DNA of 32,328 bases from Nitrospiraceae bacterium (GTDB taxonomy: Bacteria > Nitrospirota > Nitrospiria > Nitrospirales > Nitrospiraceae), in contig OMJK01000122.1 of NCBI GenBank assembly GCA_900299325.1, positions 1 through 32,328 on the forward strand, written 5' to 3'. Both the position numbers and the translations under genes were made by a program. Below, piece after piece: positions 7,724-16,452 of this stretch; positions within the stretch are counted from its first letter, which is position 1; the number at the start of each line of letters is the position of its first letter. The notes under the pieces are model-generated. The model saw only the letters and a list, made by a program, of their open reading frames with translations. It searched no databases and was not told the origin of the DNA.

Positions 7724-9208
7724 TTAGTCGCGGGCCCGGTAATTGACCGGCACCGCGCTGGGACTGCTTTTCGCCCAGGCGCCGATCGCCCACTGATAGA
7801 GCGCCAGAGCTTTGTGGTAATCGGCTTTGGCGCGGATGACCTGGTTTTCCGAGTCGACCGTGTTCCGTTCTCTGAGATTCACGAACAGCACGCTTGTGGC
7901 GCCCAGGCCGAACCGGAACCGTTCGCCGTCCTCCAGCGTCTTGGCCAGTCGCAGCGACTGCACGGCCACTTCCACCCGCTCCTTCGCCCGCTCGATGGCC
8001 GACAAGGCATTGTCGACGTCGACGACGACCTGCTGCTCGCGGAACTTCTGTACCATCACCAGGCGGTCCGCCTGCGCCTGCGCTTCCAGCACTTCGCCGC
8101 GGCTCTTGCGCTGCAGAATGGGAACCCGCAGTTCCAGGCCGAACCGGTAGCCCAGGCCGAGGACGAATTTCTCCGGCGCCCGGGCCGGCGCCGCTTCGGC
8201 GTCGAGACTGGGAAGCAGATTATTTTTGGCCAGAGCCAGGTCGATGTTATTGATCTTCGCTTCGATGTCGATTTCCTTGATCTCCGGCCGCTCCTGCTTG
8301 GCCTGCAGCTTGTGCGCCGTGACTGTTTCGACGGTCGGCACCAGCACCTGGCCTGGAAAGTCCGGCATCCGGTCCATGGACGGCATCGTCGGGGTCCCCT
8401 GATCCCAGAGGAACATCGAGAGCTTGAACTGCTCCTGCTCCACGGTGCGCTGGGCGGCGATGGCGACTTCGCGGCGCCGCTGCACTTCCTGGTTGGCTTC
8501 GACGACATCAAGCGGGGCGATGGCGCCGGCCTTCGAACGGCCTTCGACCTGACCGAGCCGGTCCTCGGCCACTTTGAGCGCCCGGCGTTGCACGTCCAGC
8601 AGTTTGCCGGCTGCGACCCAGTCCCAGAATTGCGCTGCGCTGGCGAGGAACAGGTCCTGCCGGGTCTGCGCGATCTTGACGTCGGCGCGGGGATCGGCCA
8701 GCTCCGACCGTTGCAACTCGGCATTTTCCGGGTTCATCAGCAGGCCTTTGAGCAACGGCATCGATCCGCCGAGCAGCCACTGGCCGTTGCCATTGTTGAA
8801 GGACAAGTCGGGAATCTTGGCGGGGCCGTTAATTACTTCCCGGATACCTGCGGCGCCCTTGAATCCCCAGGGGTGACGCGCTTCGATGAGCGTGTCGTTG
8901 AATCCTTTTGTTTGCGTGCCGGCGGCGGGATTGGTGCTCGAAATGAAGCGCTCCACCTCGGTATCGTTCACCAGCACGGGCTCGAACGCGCCTAAAGCTT
9001 TGAGCATTTTCCCGCGGGCCATGGCTTTGTCGGTGCCGGCCCCTTTCAAGAGCGGATGGGAACGGTCGATCCAGGCCTGGATTTCGTCCAGGCTCAGTTG
9101 GATGGCCGGCAGCGGTTTGGACGCGGGAGGATCCGCCGGCGCGGCGGCCAGCGCAGCGGCCGGCCACCAGGCCAGCCAGGCGACAACGCACAGTCTCAAC
9201 ACGTTCAT
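7724..9208 (-). CDS. TolC-family outer membrane efflux protein
   Basis: A 494-residue protein with a signal peptide (MNVLRLCVVAWLAWWPAAALA) and the long heptad-rich helices of the TolC/OEP family. In its second half, segments such as KINNIDLALAKNNLLPSLDAEA and LGYRFGLELRVPIL match the strand-helix repeats that form the barrel and periplasmic tunnel. It would form the outer membrane channel for the HlyD-like adaptor encoded just upstream. AAGGAG lies eight bases before the ATG. It is separated from its neighbours on both sides by about 115 bases. Confidence 0.88.
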   Translation of the reverse strand: MNVLRLCVVAWLAWWPAAALAAAPADPPASKPLPAIQLSLDEIQAWIDRSHPLLKGAGTDKAMARGKMLKALGAFEPVLVNDTEVERFISSTNPAAGTQTKGFNDTLIEARHPWGFKGAAGIREVINGPAKIPDLSFNNGNGQWLLGGSMPLLKGLLMNPENAELQRSELADPRADVKIAQTRQDLFLASAAQFWDWVAAGKLLDVQRRALKVAEDRLGQVEGRSKAGAIAPLDVVEANQEVQRRREVAIAAQRTVEQEQFKLSMFLWDQGTPTMPSMDRMPDFPGQVLVPTVETVTAHKLQAKQERPEIKEIDIEAKINNIDLALAKNNLLPSLDAEAAPARAPEKFVLGLGYRFGLELRVPILQRKSRGEVLEAQAQADRLVMVQKFREQQVVVDVDNALSAIERAKERVEVAVQSLRLAKTLEDGERFRFGLGATSVLFVNLRERNTVDSENQVIRAKADYHKALALYQWAIGAWAKSSPSAVPVNYRARD

Positions 9209-9245
9209 GATGCGACTCCTTTCGGGGTTAGGAAGACGAGTGCAT

Positions 9246-9270
9246 GCCCGCGGCGAACTCCGTCGCGGGC
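9246..9270 (-). other. Intercistronic hairpin
   Basis: GCCCGCGGCG and CGTCGCGGGC pair over ten positions (one G-T wobble) around the loop AACTC. It lies between the HlyD-like and TolC-like genes of the minus-strand operon. There is no T tract, so it is more likely an mRNA processing or stability element than an intrinsic terminator. Confidence 0.4.
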
Positions 9271-9325
9271 CGGAAATAATCGTGTCTTACACGGGGAACA
9301 CGCAGCCGGATGCGCACCGAGGCGG

Positions 9326-10762
9326 TTACTTCGCACCTCGTCCTGCTTTAGGCAAGATCGTGTCGATCAGGCTCGGCGGCCGATCCTGATAATCGGGGGG
9401 GAAGAGATTGAAGCGCCGCCACAGTTCGTACCAGAGCGGCACCCGGTTGAGAATGACCCAGCCCATCGCTTTCGTGCCCTGTCGCACGTGGGCCTGTTCG
9501 GGCCAGGGACGGTCTTCAAGGTCCGGCACGACCCAGAAACGGAAATTGCCCTTGCCGTCGTCCACCTGGTCGATCACTTTGATCACGCCGGTGTACGTGC
9601 CGGCCATCAGTTCGGGCCAGGCCGGAAGCGGAATCGCCGGAATGCCGTAGAAGAGAATTTTTACCTTCCGGCCGACGTTGAGCAGCGGGGCGTCCAGTCC
9701 GTCCGCCGTCATTTCGATTGCCTTGTCCATGCTCAAGGGAGAGAGGCGAACGATCTTGTCGCCCTGGCGGACGGTTTCTCCGGCGCCGGCTTCGGCCATC
9801 TTGACGACGGTGCCATCGATGGGGGCCAGAATGCGGCTGGCGATGCGCCGTTGCTCGGCATTCGATTGGCGCAAGCTTACGTCGGCCAGCTGATCGCTGG
9901 CTTTGGCGGCTTCAGCGACGGAGGCGTCGCGGGCCGCGTCGGCATCCAACAGCCGCTGGAGGACTTCGGCGTTGACCTGTTCGCGGCCGAAGCTCAAGGC
10001 CTTCATCGCCTGCTCGGCGGCTTTCAAGTTGGCCTGGGCTCCCTGAAGGTCGGCTTTGGTCGCGATGGCAGCTTGAATCGTCAGTTCCAATTCACGTTGG
10101 GACACGAGCCCCTGCTCGGCCAGTTGTTTGTGCCGGTCGACGTTGAGTTCAGCGGTGGCGACGGCGATTTTCGCGGCCTCTACTTTCTGATGCGCTTCCC
10201 GGACTTTGTTCTCGGCTTCGACGACCCGGGCTTGCGCAGAGGGTACGGCCGCTTTAACGAGGTTCTGCATTTCCTGGATGCGCTTGTCCAACTGTTCGGC
10301 GCGGGCCAGCGCCGCTTTGCGCGTCTGCTCCAGCGCCTTTTTCCGTTGTTCCAGGAACGTCAGCAACTCCGGGGACATGAAATTGGGGTCGTAGTCATCC
10401 AGTTCGAGAATCAGGTCGCCTTGTTTGACGCGCACGCCTTCGAAGACGTGCCATTTCTTGATGCGGCCGGTAATCTGCGATTCGATGTCCTGCGGCCGCT
10501 CGTACGGCGTATAGGCCGAGAGCTGGCCAGTGACGGTGATGGTTTGGGTCCAGGGGACGAAGGCTACGATCAGCAAAAACAAGAGAATGAGCTTGAGCGC
10601 AAGCTTGGAGGAAAACTTGAGGCGTTCCGGGATTTCGACGGCTTCCCAGGATTGGAGTTTGGCCGAGGTGGCCAGATCGTCAACGGAGATTTCGTCCAGC
10701 CCGGTTTCCTGGCGCACCAGCGACCGGACTTTGTTGCGGATCCCCAGATCCAGACGGGCCAC
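9326..10762 (-). CDS. HlyD-family membrane fusion protein
   Basis: A 478-residue periplasmic adaptor. It has a short cytoplasmic N-terminus (about 50 residues), one membrane helix at about 54-71, a biotinyl-lipoyl half-motif around 100-123 (KKWHVFEGVRVKQGDLIL), a long coiled coil to about residue 300, a second lipoyl half (ILAPIDGTVVKMA) and a beta-barrel region. This order is typical of type I secretion adaptors bridging an inner membrane ABC exporter and TolC. The start is GTG (10760-10762) with AAGGAG upstream. It is the first gene of the minus-strand operon and has a good promoter upstream. Confidence 0.9.
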   Translation of the reverse strand: MARLDLGIRNKVRSLVRQETGLDEISVDDLATSAKLQSWEAVEIPERLKFSSKLALKLILLFLLIVAFVPWTQTITVTGQLSAYTPYERPQDIESQITGRIKKWHVFEGVRVKQGDLILELDDYDPNFMSPELLTFLEQRKKALEQTRKAALARAEQLDKRIQEMQNLVKAAVPSAQARVVEAENKVREAHQKVEAAKIAVATAELNVDRHKQLAEQGLVSQRELELTIQAAIATKADLQGAQANLKAAEQAMKALSFGREQVNAEVLQRLLDADAARDASVAEAAKASDQLADVSLRQSNAEQRRIASRILAPIDGTVVKMAEAGAGETVRQGDKIVRLSPLSMDKAIEMTADGLDAPLLNVGRKVKILFYGIPAIPLPAWPELMAGTYTGVIKVIDQVDDGKGNFRFWVVPDLEDRPWPEQAHVRQGTKAMGWVILNRVPLWYELWRRFNLFPPDYQDRPPSLIDTILPKAGRGAK

Positions 10763-10809
10763 AGGACTCCTTGCGCAGGACAGCCGACAGGAGGACAGAT
10801 ACTCCGTTT

Positions 10810-10839
10810 ATCATAGAAGAAACGGGGCTATCCGGTCAA
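10810..10839 (-). promoter_or_regulatory. Promoter of the HlyD-TolC-ABC operon
   Basis: On the minus strand, TTGACC (complement of 10834-10839) and TATGAT (complement of 10810-10815) are 18 bases apart, each matching five of six positions of the sigma-70 consensus. They lie about 50 bases before the GTG of the HlyD-like gene. Confidence 0.6.
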
Positions 10840-10875
10840 TTTGAGGCGGGAATTCACCCGAACCGCCTGCGTGCC

Positions 10876-10903
10876 TTGACCCTGGATTGCGGAATCGCAT
10901 AAG
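10876..10903 (+). promoter_or_regulatory. Promoter of purEK
   Basis: TTGACC (10876-10881) and CATAAG (10898-10903) are 16 bases apart, a fair sigma-70 match about 55 bases before purE. It is back to back with the promoter of the minus-strand secretion-like operon. Confidence 0.45.
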
Positions 10904-10957
10904 GTGGAGCGCACGCGCCGGAATGTGTCGGTCGAACGTAATGGGGATTAGGCAGAT

Positions 10958-11518
10958 ATGGCCAAAACGACAAGAAAATCAGCCCATAAGAAGGCGCCGC
11001 TGGTCGGGGTGTTAGGCGGCAGCAAATCCGATTTTCCGGTTCTGGAAAAGGCCGGCGCGATCCTGGACGAGTTGGACGTTCCCTACGAACTGCTGGTCGT
11101 GTCGGCGCACCGGACGCCGGACCGGCTATTCGAGTATGCCGAGAGCGCGGCGGGGCGGGGTATCGAGATCATCATTGCGGGCGCCGGCGGCGCGGCGCAT
11201 CTGCCCGGCATGTTGGCAGCGAAAACCCATCTGCCGGTGATCGGGGTGCCCATTCCAACGGAAAATCTCCGCGGGCTCGATTCGCTGCTCTCCATCGTGC
11301 AAATGCCGAAAGGCATTCCTGTTGCGACGGTCGCGATTGGCGGCGCGGAAAATGCCGGCCTGCTGGCGGCGCAGATTCTCGGCGGCCGGTACGCCGGTAT
11401 TGCCGATCGGGTGAAGGCCTTTCGGAAAACCCAAACCGAAGGCGTGTTGAACTCCCCTGAAGCGAAGGGCACCAGCCTGGGCAACCTCCAAGCCGATCGG
11501 ACGAGCCGGTCATCGTGA
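10958..11518 (+). CDS. purE: 5-(carboxyamino)imidazole ribonucleotide mutase
   Basis: A 186-residue class I PurE that moves the carboxylate of N5-CAIR to C4, giving CAIR in purine synthesis. The nucleotide-binding start [14 protein letters not shown], the SAHRTP motif and the [11 protein letters not shown] segment are all present. A 14-residue basic N-terminal extension and a C-terminal tail of about 25 residues lengthen it relative to the usual 160-170. Its stop overlaps the GTG of purK (GTGA at 11515-11518), so the two are translationally coupled, as expected since PurK makes the PurE substrate. Confidence 0.95.
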   Translation: MAKTTRKSAHKKAPLVGVLGGSKSDFPVLEKAGAILDELDVPYELLVVSAHRTPDRLFEYAESAAGRGIEIIIAGAGGAAHLPGMLAAKTHLPVIGVPIPTENLRGLDSLLSIVQMPKGIPVATVAIGGAENAGLLAAQILGGRYAGIADRVKAFRKTQTEGVLNSPEAKGTSLGNLQADRTSRSS

Positions 11519-12666
11519 CAGGCGCAAGCCTCGAACCCGGGGCGGTGCTTGGTGTCTTAGGCGGCGGGCAACTGGGCGCCATGTTCGCCGGCGCGGCCCG
11601 GCGTATGGGCTATCCGGTTGCGATCTGGGATCCGGACCCGGACGCGCCGGCGCTGAAGCTGGCCGAACTGCCGCTCGTTGCGTCGTTTACCGACAAGCCT
11701 GCCTTCGAGAAGTTCTCGACATCGATCAACGCCGCGACCTACGAATGGGAAAATATTCCCGCCTCAATGGTTCAGGCGCTGGAGCATCGCGTTCCAGTCC
11801 GTCCAGCGGCGCGCATTCTCCGGATCATCCAGAACCGGCTCGAGCAGAAAAACTTTCTGGCGAGCTGCAACATTCCTGTCGCGCCTTTTCATGCGGTCAC
11901 GTCATCGGATCAGTTGGCTGTTCCTCAATCCATCGGGTTTCCCGCGCTCTGCAAGACCGCCACGCTGGGCTATGACGGCAAAGGCCAGTGGCAGCTCTCG
12001 GATCAGGAGGATGTTCGCCGCACGCAGAATGAACTGGCAGGGCAGGCGCAGCACACCTGGATCGTCGAGCGGTTCCTTCCGTTTGAGAAGGAACTGTCCG
12101 TGCTGGTCGTACGCGGAGCCAACGGGGATCGCCGGCTCTATCCGGTCGTCGAGAACGTGCATGAAGGGGGCATTCTCAAGACAACCCGTGTGCCGGCGGC
12201 GATTGACGACAAGACCGCCGGGCAGGCGGCGGCGCTGGCCGGCGCAACAATCGATGCGCTCGATGGTGTCGGCGTCTTCTGCGTGGAGCTGTTTCTGATG
12301 AACGACGGCCGGCTCTTCGTTAACGAAGTGGCGCCGCGTCCGCATAACTCCGGGCACTACACACTCGATGCCTGCACGGTCTCGCAGTTCGAACAGCAGG
12401 TGCGGGCTGTCTGCGGCCTGCCGCTGGGCGACGTGAAGCTGACGAGCCCGGCTGCGATGGTGAATTTAATCGGCGAGGATTTTACGAAAGCGACGACCGA
12501 TGCCGGTATCCAGACGTTTCTTCGCGATGCCGGCGCCACGCTGTACGTCTACGGCAAGAAATCCGTCCGCCCCGGCCGCAAGATGGGCCACGTGACGTTT
12601 CTGGCTGATCGTCGGGAGATTGCGGCCGAGCGCGCCACCTCTCTCATCAGTCGCCTTGCCGGCTGA
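11515..12666 (+). CDS. purK: 5-(carboxyamino)imidazole ribonucleotide synthase
   Basis: A 383-residue ATP-grasp enzyme that forms N5-CAIR from AIR, ATP and bicarbonate. It starts with the nucleotide-fold segment [22 protein letters not shown]. The ATP-grasp core shows [13 protein letters not shown], the [12 protein letters not shown] strand and the metal-binding segment [16 protein letters not shown]. The GTG start overlaps the purE stop by four bases. The length is typical of the family. Confidence 0.95.
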   Translation: MTGASLEPGAVLGVLGGGQLGAMFAGAARRMGYPVAIWDPDPDAPALKLAELPLVASFTDKPAFEKFSTSINAATYEWENIPASMVQALEHRVPVRPAARILRIIQNRLEQKNFLASCNIPVAPFHAVTSSDQLAVPQSIGFPALCKTATLGYDGKGQWQLSDQEDVRRTQNELAGQAQHTWIVERFLPFEKELSVLVVRGANGDRRLYPVVENVHEGGILKTTRVPAAIDDKTAGQAAALAGATIDALDGVGVFCVELFLMNDGRLFVNEVAPRPHNSGHYTLDACTVSQFEQQVRAVCGLPLGDVKLTSPAAMVNLIGEDFTKATTDAGIQTFLRDAGATLYVYGKKSVRPGRKMGHVTFLADRREIAAERATSLISRLAG

Positions 12667-12696
12667 AGCCGATCGATCCGGTCTTCGTCTCTATCT

Positions 12697-13401
12697 CTAC
12701 CGGCCCCACCGCGGTCTCTGCCCCGGTGAAAAGAACGGCACCTCCGGCCGTTTGAAAATCCCGATCAGCGCCATGCCGGCGAGAAAGCCTCCAATGTGGG
12801 CGAAGAAGGCGACCCCTCCGCCCTGTGCGCCGATGCTCAGTCCGCCGCTCACGAGCTGCGTCACAAACCACATGCCCAGCACGATGCCGGCCGCGACCTG
12901 CGTGATGCCGATGCCGGGAATGAAGACGAGGACGTTCGCGCGGGGGAACAGCAGCACATAGGCCCCCAGCACGGCCGAGATCGCGCCGCTGGCGCCTACC
13001 ATAGGCACCTGCGACGAAAGGTCGGTGACGGCGTGGCTTATGGCGGCCAGCACGCCGCAGAGGAGATAAAACACGACGAAGCGGGCGTGGCCCATGACGT
13101 CTTCGATGTTGTTGCCGAAGATCCAGAGGTACAGCATGTTGCCGATCAAGTGCATCCAGCCGCCGTGCAGAAACATGCTGGTGAGTAGCGTGGCCATCGG
13201 CGGGATCGCGACGGCTTCGTCCGGCAACGCGGCGTGGCCGAAGAGCAAAGAGGGGATGGCGCCGTAGTGATAGACGAACAGTTCGCCCGGCTCTTTCGGT
13301 AAGCTGGCCTGATAGAGAAACACGAGCACGCAGGCGGCGATGAACGCAATCGTCACGACCGGCGGTCGTTCGGTGGGGTTATCGTCGTGAAGCGGAATCA
13401 C
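12697..13401 (-). CDS. Rhomboid-family intramembrane serine protease
   Basis: A 234-residue polytopic membrane protein. The catalytic Ser138 lies in VGASGAISAV and the catalytic His202 in FAHIGGFLAGM, with the conserved HGGWMHLIGNM segment in the first half. It would cut membrane-spanning segments of unknown substrates. The start is a GTG (13399-13401), giving the usual beginning VIPLHDDNPT; no clear ribosome binding site precedes it, but the stop of the upstream DHH gene is only 11 bases away, so re-initiation is plausible. A much longer upstream frame only shadows the DHH gene. Confidence 0.9.
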   Translation of the reverse strand: MIPLHDDNPTERPPVVTIAFIAACVLVFLYQASLPKEPGELFVYHYGAIPSLLFGHAALPDEAVAIPPMATLLTSMFLHGGWMHLIGNMLYLWIFGNNIEDVMGHARFVVFYLLCGVLAAISHAVTDLSSQVPMVGASGAISAVLGAYVLLFPRANVLVFIPGIGITQVAAGIVLGMWFVTQLVSGGLSIGAQGGGVAFFAHIGGFLAGMALIGIFKRPEVPFFSPGQRPRWGR

Positions 13402-13412
13402 GAGGGACCGGC

Positions 13413-14285
13413 TTACGGGGTGCGGCGGCGGTCGGTCACGGGACGCGGGAGCGCGAGGTTGGAGGGGGCGGTCCCGTCCGGTCCCAGCGGAACGGAAAAT
13501 CCCGCCGCGTGGGTATGGCCGCCCCCGCCGAATGACGCGGCGATGGCGCCGACGTCCGTGCCATCTTCGCGCGAGCGCATGCTGTAGTAGCGCCGGCCGT
13601 CGCGGTCGTGCCAAATCAGGCAGAACGGATAATGCGGCGAGAGACGCTCGCCGATCTGGCTGGTGAGAACGGCGCTCTGCACCGCCGGCACGACGGCGCC
13701 CTGAAATTCCATCATCACGGCCTGGGCGGCGAGTTTTCCGACCAGTTCCTGCTCGTACCGGAGGATGGCCCGCCCTTCTTCCTCGAGCTGTTTTTGCGAA
13801 AAGCGGTTCCACAATTCGAACTCGAACGGGTAAGAGGCCAGCGCGGCGTTGATCTCGCGGCTGCCGGGCAGTTGCCAGGTCCATAAATCTTTGTCTTGCA
13901 CGTATTGCAGCAGCCACGGGGCGTCGCTGCCGTGCGCCCATTCCCAGCCGAGCACGGCGCCCGACTTCTGCTGATCGAAGTAGGCGTAGGGCAGGCCGGT
14001 CAGCGCCTGTTCAGCTGTGATGTGATGGTCAAGGACGAGCAGTTCCTTGGTGTCGGCGGCCAGCGTTTCCAGAATCGGCCGGGCATAGCTGAAGTCGACG
14101 ATGACGACGCGCTGATCCGTCAGGCCGGCCGGCGGCGGCGTGCCGTGTTTGACGGGAAGAAAACGGGTGGCGGGAAACTGTTTCCAGATGGCCCAGGCCG
14201 CGCCGAACCCGTCGGCACATTCGGCATGGTACAGAACGGTGCTGGGCGGGCTGTGAAACCGGCGTGCGTGTGGAGAGTCGTTCAT
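13413..14285 (-). CDS. DHH-family phosphoesterase
   Basis: A 290-residue DHH/DHHA1 protein. The metal-binding motifs are in order: HAECADG (residues 20-26), VDFS with Asp64, DHH at 86-88 and the C-terminal substrate loop GGGGHTHAAG (253-262). Relatives hydrolyse phosphodiester bonds in nanoRNA, cyclic dinucleotides, pAp or polyphosphate; the exact substrate cannot be told here. No membrane segment or PAS/GGDEF domain is present, so it is not GdpP-like. The ribosome binding site is weak. It probably shares a transcript with the rhomboid gene downstream. Confidence 0.85.
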   Translation of the reverse strand: MNDSPHARRFHSPPSTVLYHAECADGFGAAWAIWKQFPATRFLPVKHGTPPPAGLTDQRVVIVDFSYARPILETLAADTKELLVLDHHITAEQALTGLPYAYFDQQKSGAVLGWEWAHGSDAPWLLQYVQDKDLWTWQLPGSREINAALASYPFEFELWNRFSQKQLEEEGRAILRYEQELVGKLAAQAVMMEFQGAVVPAVQSAVLTSQIGERLSPHYPFCLIWHDRDGRRYYSMRSREDGTDVGAIAASFGGGGHTHAAGFSVPLGPDGTAPSNLALPRPVTDRRRTP

Positions 14286-14360
14286 GGAGGGGCCGAGAAT
14301 AACACGTCCTGTCTCACGGACTAAAGAGGATTTGTCGGCCGTTCCGGGGCCGGGACTGGG

Positions 14361-15416
14361 CTACAGGCGGTTCAGGTGATCGATGAGCTGCCGCAGGCGG
14401 CCGGCGCTCCGGCGGTCGAAGTTGAAGACGAGGCGGGGCAGCTCGCGCAAGGCCGGCTCGTCCAGTTCTTCGGGCAGCGGGCCCCGCAGCTCGAACCGGC
14501 CGTCGGTCAGCAGATCGCCGAACCGGTCCTGCACCTGTTCGAGTTGCGCCGGAGTAAGCGGCTGGGTCAACCGCATGGCCAGCTGTCCGCCCACGAACCG
14601 GATGGAGTGGTAGCGGCGGTAGAACCGCAGAATCTCCTCCACGGCGTCTTCGGCGGAGTTTACGATCTTGAACAGGCTCAAATCTTCGTCGTTGATCAGT
14701 TTGCGCGAGAGCAGTTGCTTCGTAATGAAGTCGGCCCAGTCGTCCCAATAGTCGCAGCCGGGCGCCTGCAGACAGACGATGGGCTGGGGATCGTTCTTAC
14801 CGGTCTGGGTGAGGGTTAGGACCTCGAAGCCCTCGTCATGGGTGCCGTAGCCGCCCGGAAAGAGCGCGATGGCGTTGGCCTCTTTCTGGAACATCAGCTT
14901 GCGGGTGAAGAAATATTTGAAGGTGATGAGCTTCGGGTCGTCGGCGATGATCGGATTGGCGCCCTGCTCGAACGGCAGCATGATGTTGACGCCGAAGCTG
15001 TTCTCGCGGCCGGCTCCTTCCTGACAGGCGCGCATGATGCCGTCGGCGCCGCCGGTGATGACCATGAACCCTGCTTCCACGATCCGCCGGGCAAACTCGA
15101 CGGCCAGCTGATAGTTCGGGTCGTCGACGGGCGTGCGCGCCGAGCCGAAGATGCTCACCTTCCGGCGGTCGCGGTAGCCGCGGAAGACGCCGAAGGCGTG
15201 GCGGAGTTCCTTGAAAGCCCGGTTGAAGATTTTTAAGTCCAGCAGGTCCAGATCGGCATCGTGCAGCTTGAGCAGGCCGGTCAGCAACTCTTTCGTCATC
15301 GCGGCCTGGAGGTCGTCCTCCGGGCGGTCCAATAAGGCGCCGATCTGCTGGAGGATCTCGTGCTTGGAGAGGACGGGGCGCGGGCGGCTGTGGCGTGATT
15401 TGGTCGGGCGGCTCAT
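14361..15416 (-). CDS. LOG-family (Rossmann-fold) nucleotide-hydrolase-like protein
   Basis: A 351-residue protein with the LOG/'lysine decarboxylase-like' core: SIFGSAR near residue 90, VITGGADGIM, and the signature PGGYGTHDE at residues 187-195. Studied members release cytokinin bases from nucleotide monophosphates or cleave purine nucleotides; the family is not a true lysine decarboxylase. It is longer than minimal LOG proteins, with about 80 helical residues before the core and about 110 after it, the latter including a QPLTPAQLEQVQDRFGDLL segment. The substrate is unknown. Confidence 0.82.
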   Translation of the reverse strand: MSRPTKSRHSRPRPVLSKHEILQQIGALLDRPEDDLQAAMTKELLTGLLKLHDADLDLLDLKIFNRAFKELRHAFGVFRGYRDRRKVSIFGSARTPVDDPNYQLAVEFARRIVEAGFMVITGGADGIMRACQEGAGRENSFGVNIMLPFEQGANPIIADDPKLITFKYFFTRKLMFQKEANAIALFPGGYGTHDEGFEVLTLTQTGKNDPQPIVCLQAPGCDYWDDWADFITKQLLSRKLINDEDLSLFKIVNSAEDAVEEILRFYRRYHSIRFVGGQLAMRLTQPLTPAQLEQVQDRFGDLLTDGRFELRGPLPEELDEPALRELPRLVFNFDRRSAGRLRQLIDHLNRL

Positions 15417-15504
15417 GGTCTGCGCAATCGGTCGTAATGAATTCGAAGGAAATTCTAGCAGCCGATTCCCGATCGGTCAAAGGACGTCGAGATTGCGGTG
15501 TGGC

Positions 15505-16275
15505 TTACACTTGATCGGACAGCTTGGGCGAATTCTGAAGCACCCAGGCTTTGATGCGGGACTGATCCGTCGGAGACAGGTGGGTGAACTGGATGTCCAC
15601 GCCGGGGGCGGACAGAGACGGTGGGGTGCCTGTCTGCACGATCTGCTCGTAATCGTTCAGGATCGTACCCCGCACCGACAACTCCAGCTTTACGTCGGGC
15701 AGGGTGAAATCGATCAGAACTTTGGTCCCCGGCAGCAGCAACGCGGGCGATTCCACCATGGCGCCCACGTGGCTCAACTGCAGAATGGTGGCCTGGTGCG
15801 GAGCCCCCGGGCCGTGCTCGCCGATGACGCGGATTGTAGCCGGTACGCGGGTCCGGCACCGTTTCGGCGACAGAACCAGATCGCGGGCCGTCAGCACGCC
15901 GACCGGCTGATTCTGTTTGGTGACGATCAGGATCGGGGCGCCGGTGGACATCATCAGCGTCGAGGCGTCTTCCACGATGCTGTCGTACTCGATAAAATGC
16001 ACGGAGCGTGTCATGATCGTATGGACTTCGACGTCGCCCGGCTCGAGTCCCTGGGCAAGCACTTTTTTGACGATGTCCGTCGGCGTCATGAGGCCGAAGC
16101 AGGTGTCCGTGTCTTTCACGAGCAGACAGGGCATGTGTTCCCGCTCCAGCAGCGCGGCCGCTTCGGTCACCGAAACATCACCGGGGATTTGTACGACGCC
16201 AGGTGTCATCATATGGGCAACCAGAGTGAGTTGGGGATGCGGTGTTTTTCGATGTTGCTCGTCGGCATTCGGCAT
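15505..16275 (-). CDS. CBS-pair and PilZ-domain protein
   Basis: A 256-residue cytoplasmic protein. Two CBS motifs lie at about residues 22-73 and 85-136 (MMTPGVVQI and IMTRSVHFI at their starts) and would bind an adenine nucleotide. A PilZ-like domain follows from about 139: an RxxxR motif (Arg139, Arg143) and, 22 residues on, QLSHVG (166-171). Canonical c-di-GMP binders have Asp or Asn where this has Gln166, so c-di-GMP binding is likely but not assured. It probably links nucleotide state to c-di-GMP signalling; the output partner is not visible. It is divergent from the MNIO-like gene. Confidence 0.8.
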   Translation of the reverse strand: MPNADEQHRKTPHPQLTLVAHMMTPGVVQIPGDVSVTEAAALLEREHMPCLLVKDTDTCFGLMTPTDIVKKVLAQGLEPGDVEVHTIMTRSVHFIEYDSIVEDASTLMMSTGAPILIVTKQNQPVGVLTARDLVLSPKRCRTRVPATIRVIGEHGPGAPHQATILQLSHVGAMVESPALLLPGTKVLIDFTLPDVKLELSVRGTILNDYEQIVQTGTPPSLSAPGVDIQFTHLSPTDQSRIKAWVLQNSPKLSDQV

Positions 16276-16335
16276 CGCGCGGCTCGCTCCCTAGAAATTG
16301 TGACACGCACTGTGAAACCGTCGCGACGTAAGCCA

Positions 16336-16344
16336 AGTATAGCA
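16336..16344 (-). promoter_or_regulatory. Extended -10 promoter of the CBS-PilZ gene
   Basis: On the minus strand the sequence reads TGCTATACT, an extended -10 element (TGn plus TATACT, five of six). No good -35 lies 16-18 bases upstream, which is common for extended -10 promoters. It is about 60 bases before the ATG. Confidence 0.35.
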
Positions 16345-16378
16345 GAGCGTTCCGGATGCCTTGATTCCGTGAAAAGCC

Positions 16379-16408
16379 TTGTCACACAACGGTTTGCCGG
16401 CATATTCT
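16379..16408 (+). promoter_or_regulatory. Promoter of the MNIO-dus-maf transcript
   Basis: TTGTCA (16379-16384) and TATTCT (16403-16408) are 18 bases apart, matching the sigma-70 consensus at five and four positions. They lie about 45 bases before the ATG at 16453. Confidence 0.45.
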
Positions 16409-16452
16409 AGGTGCACAATTTGGTCGGTTTTTGAGCGAAAAAAGAACGCCCG

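Noticed and set aside
5970-10816. Long plus-strand open frames of 447-586 residues across the HlyD-TolC-ABC operon
   Set aside because: They mirror the codon pattern of the minus-strand genes, have Arg/Gln/Val-rich composition, and show no signals or domains.
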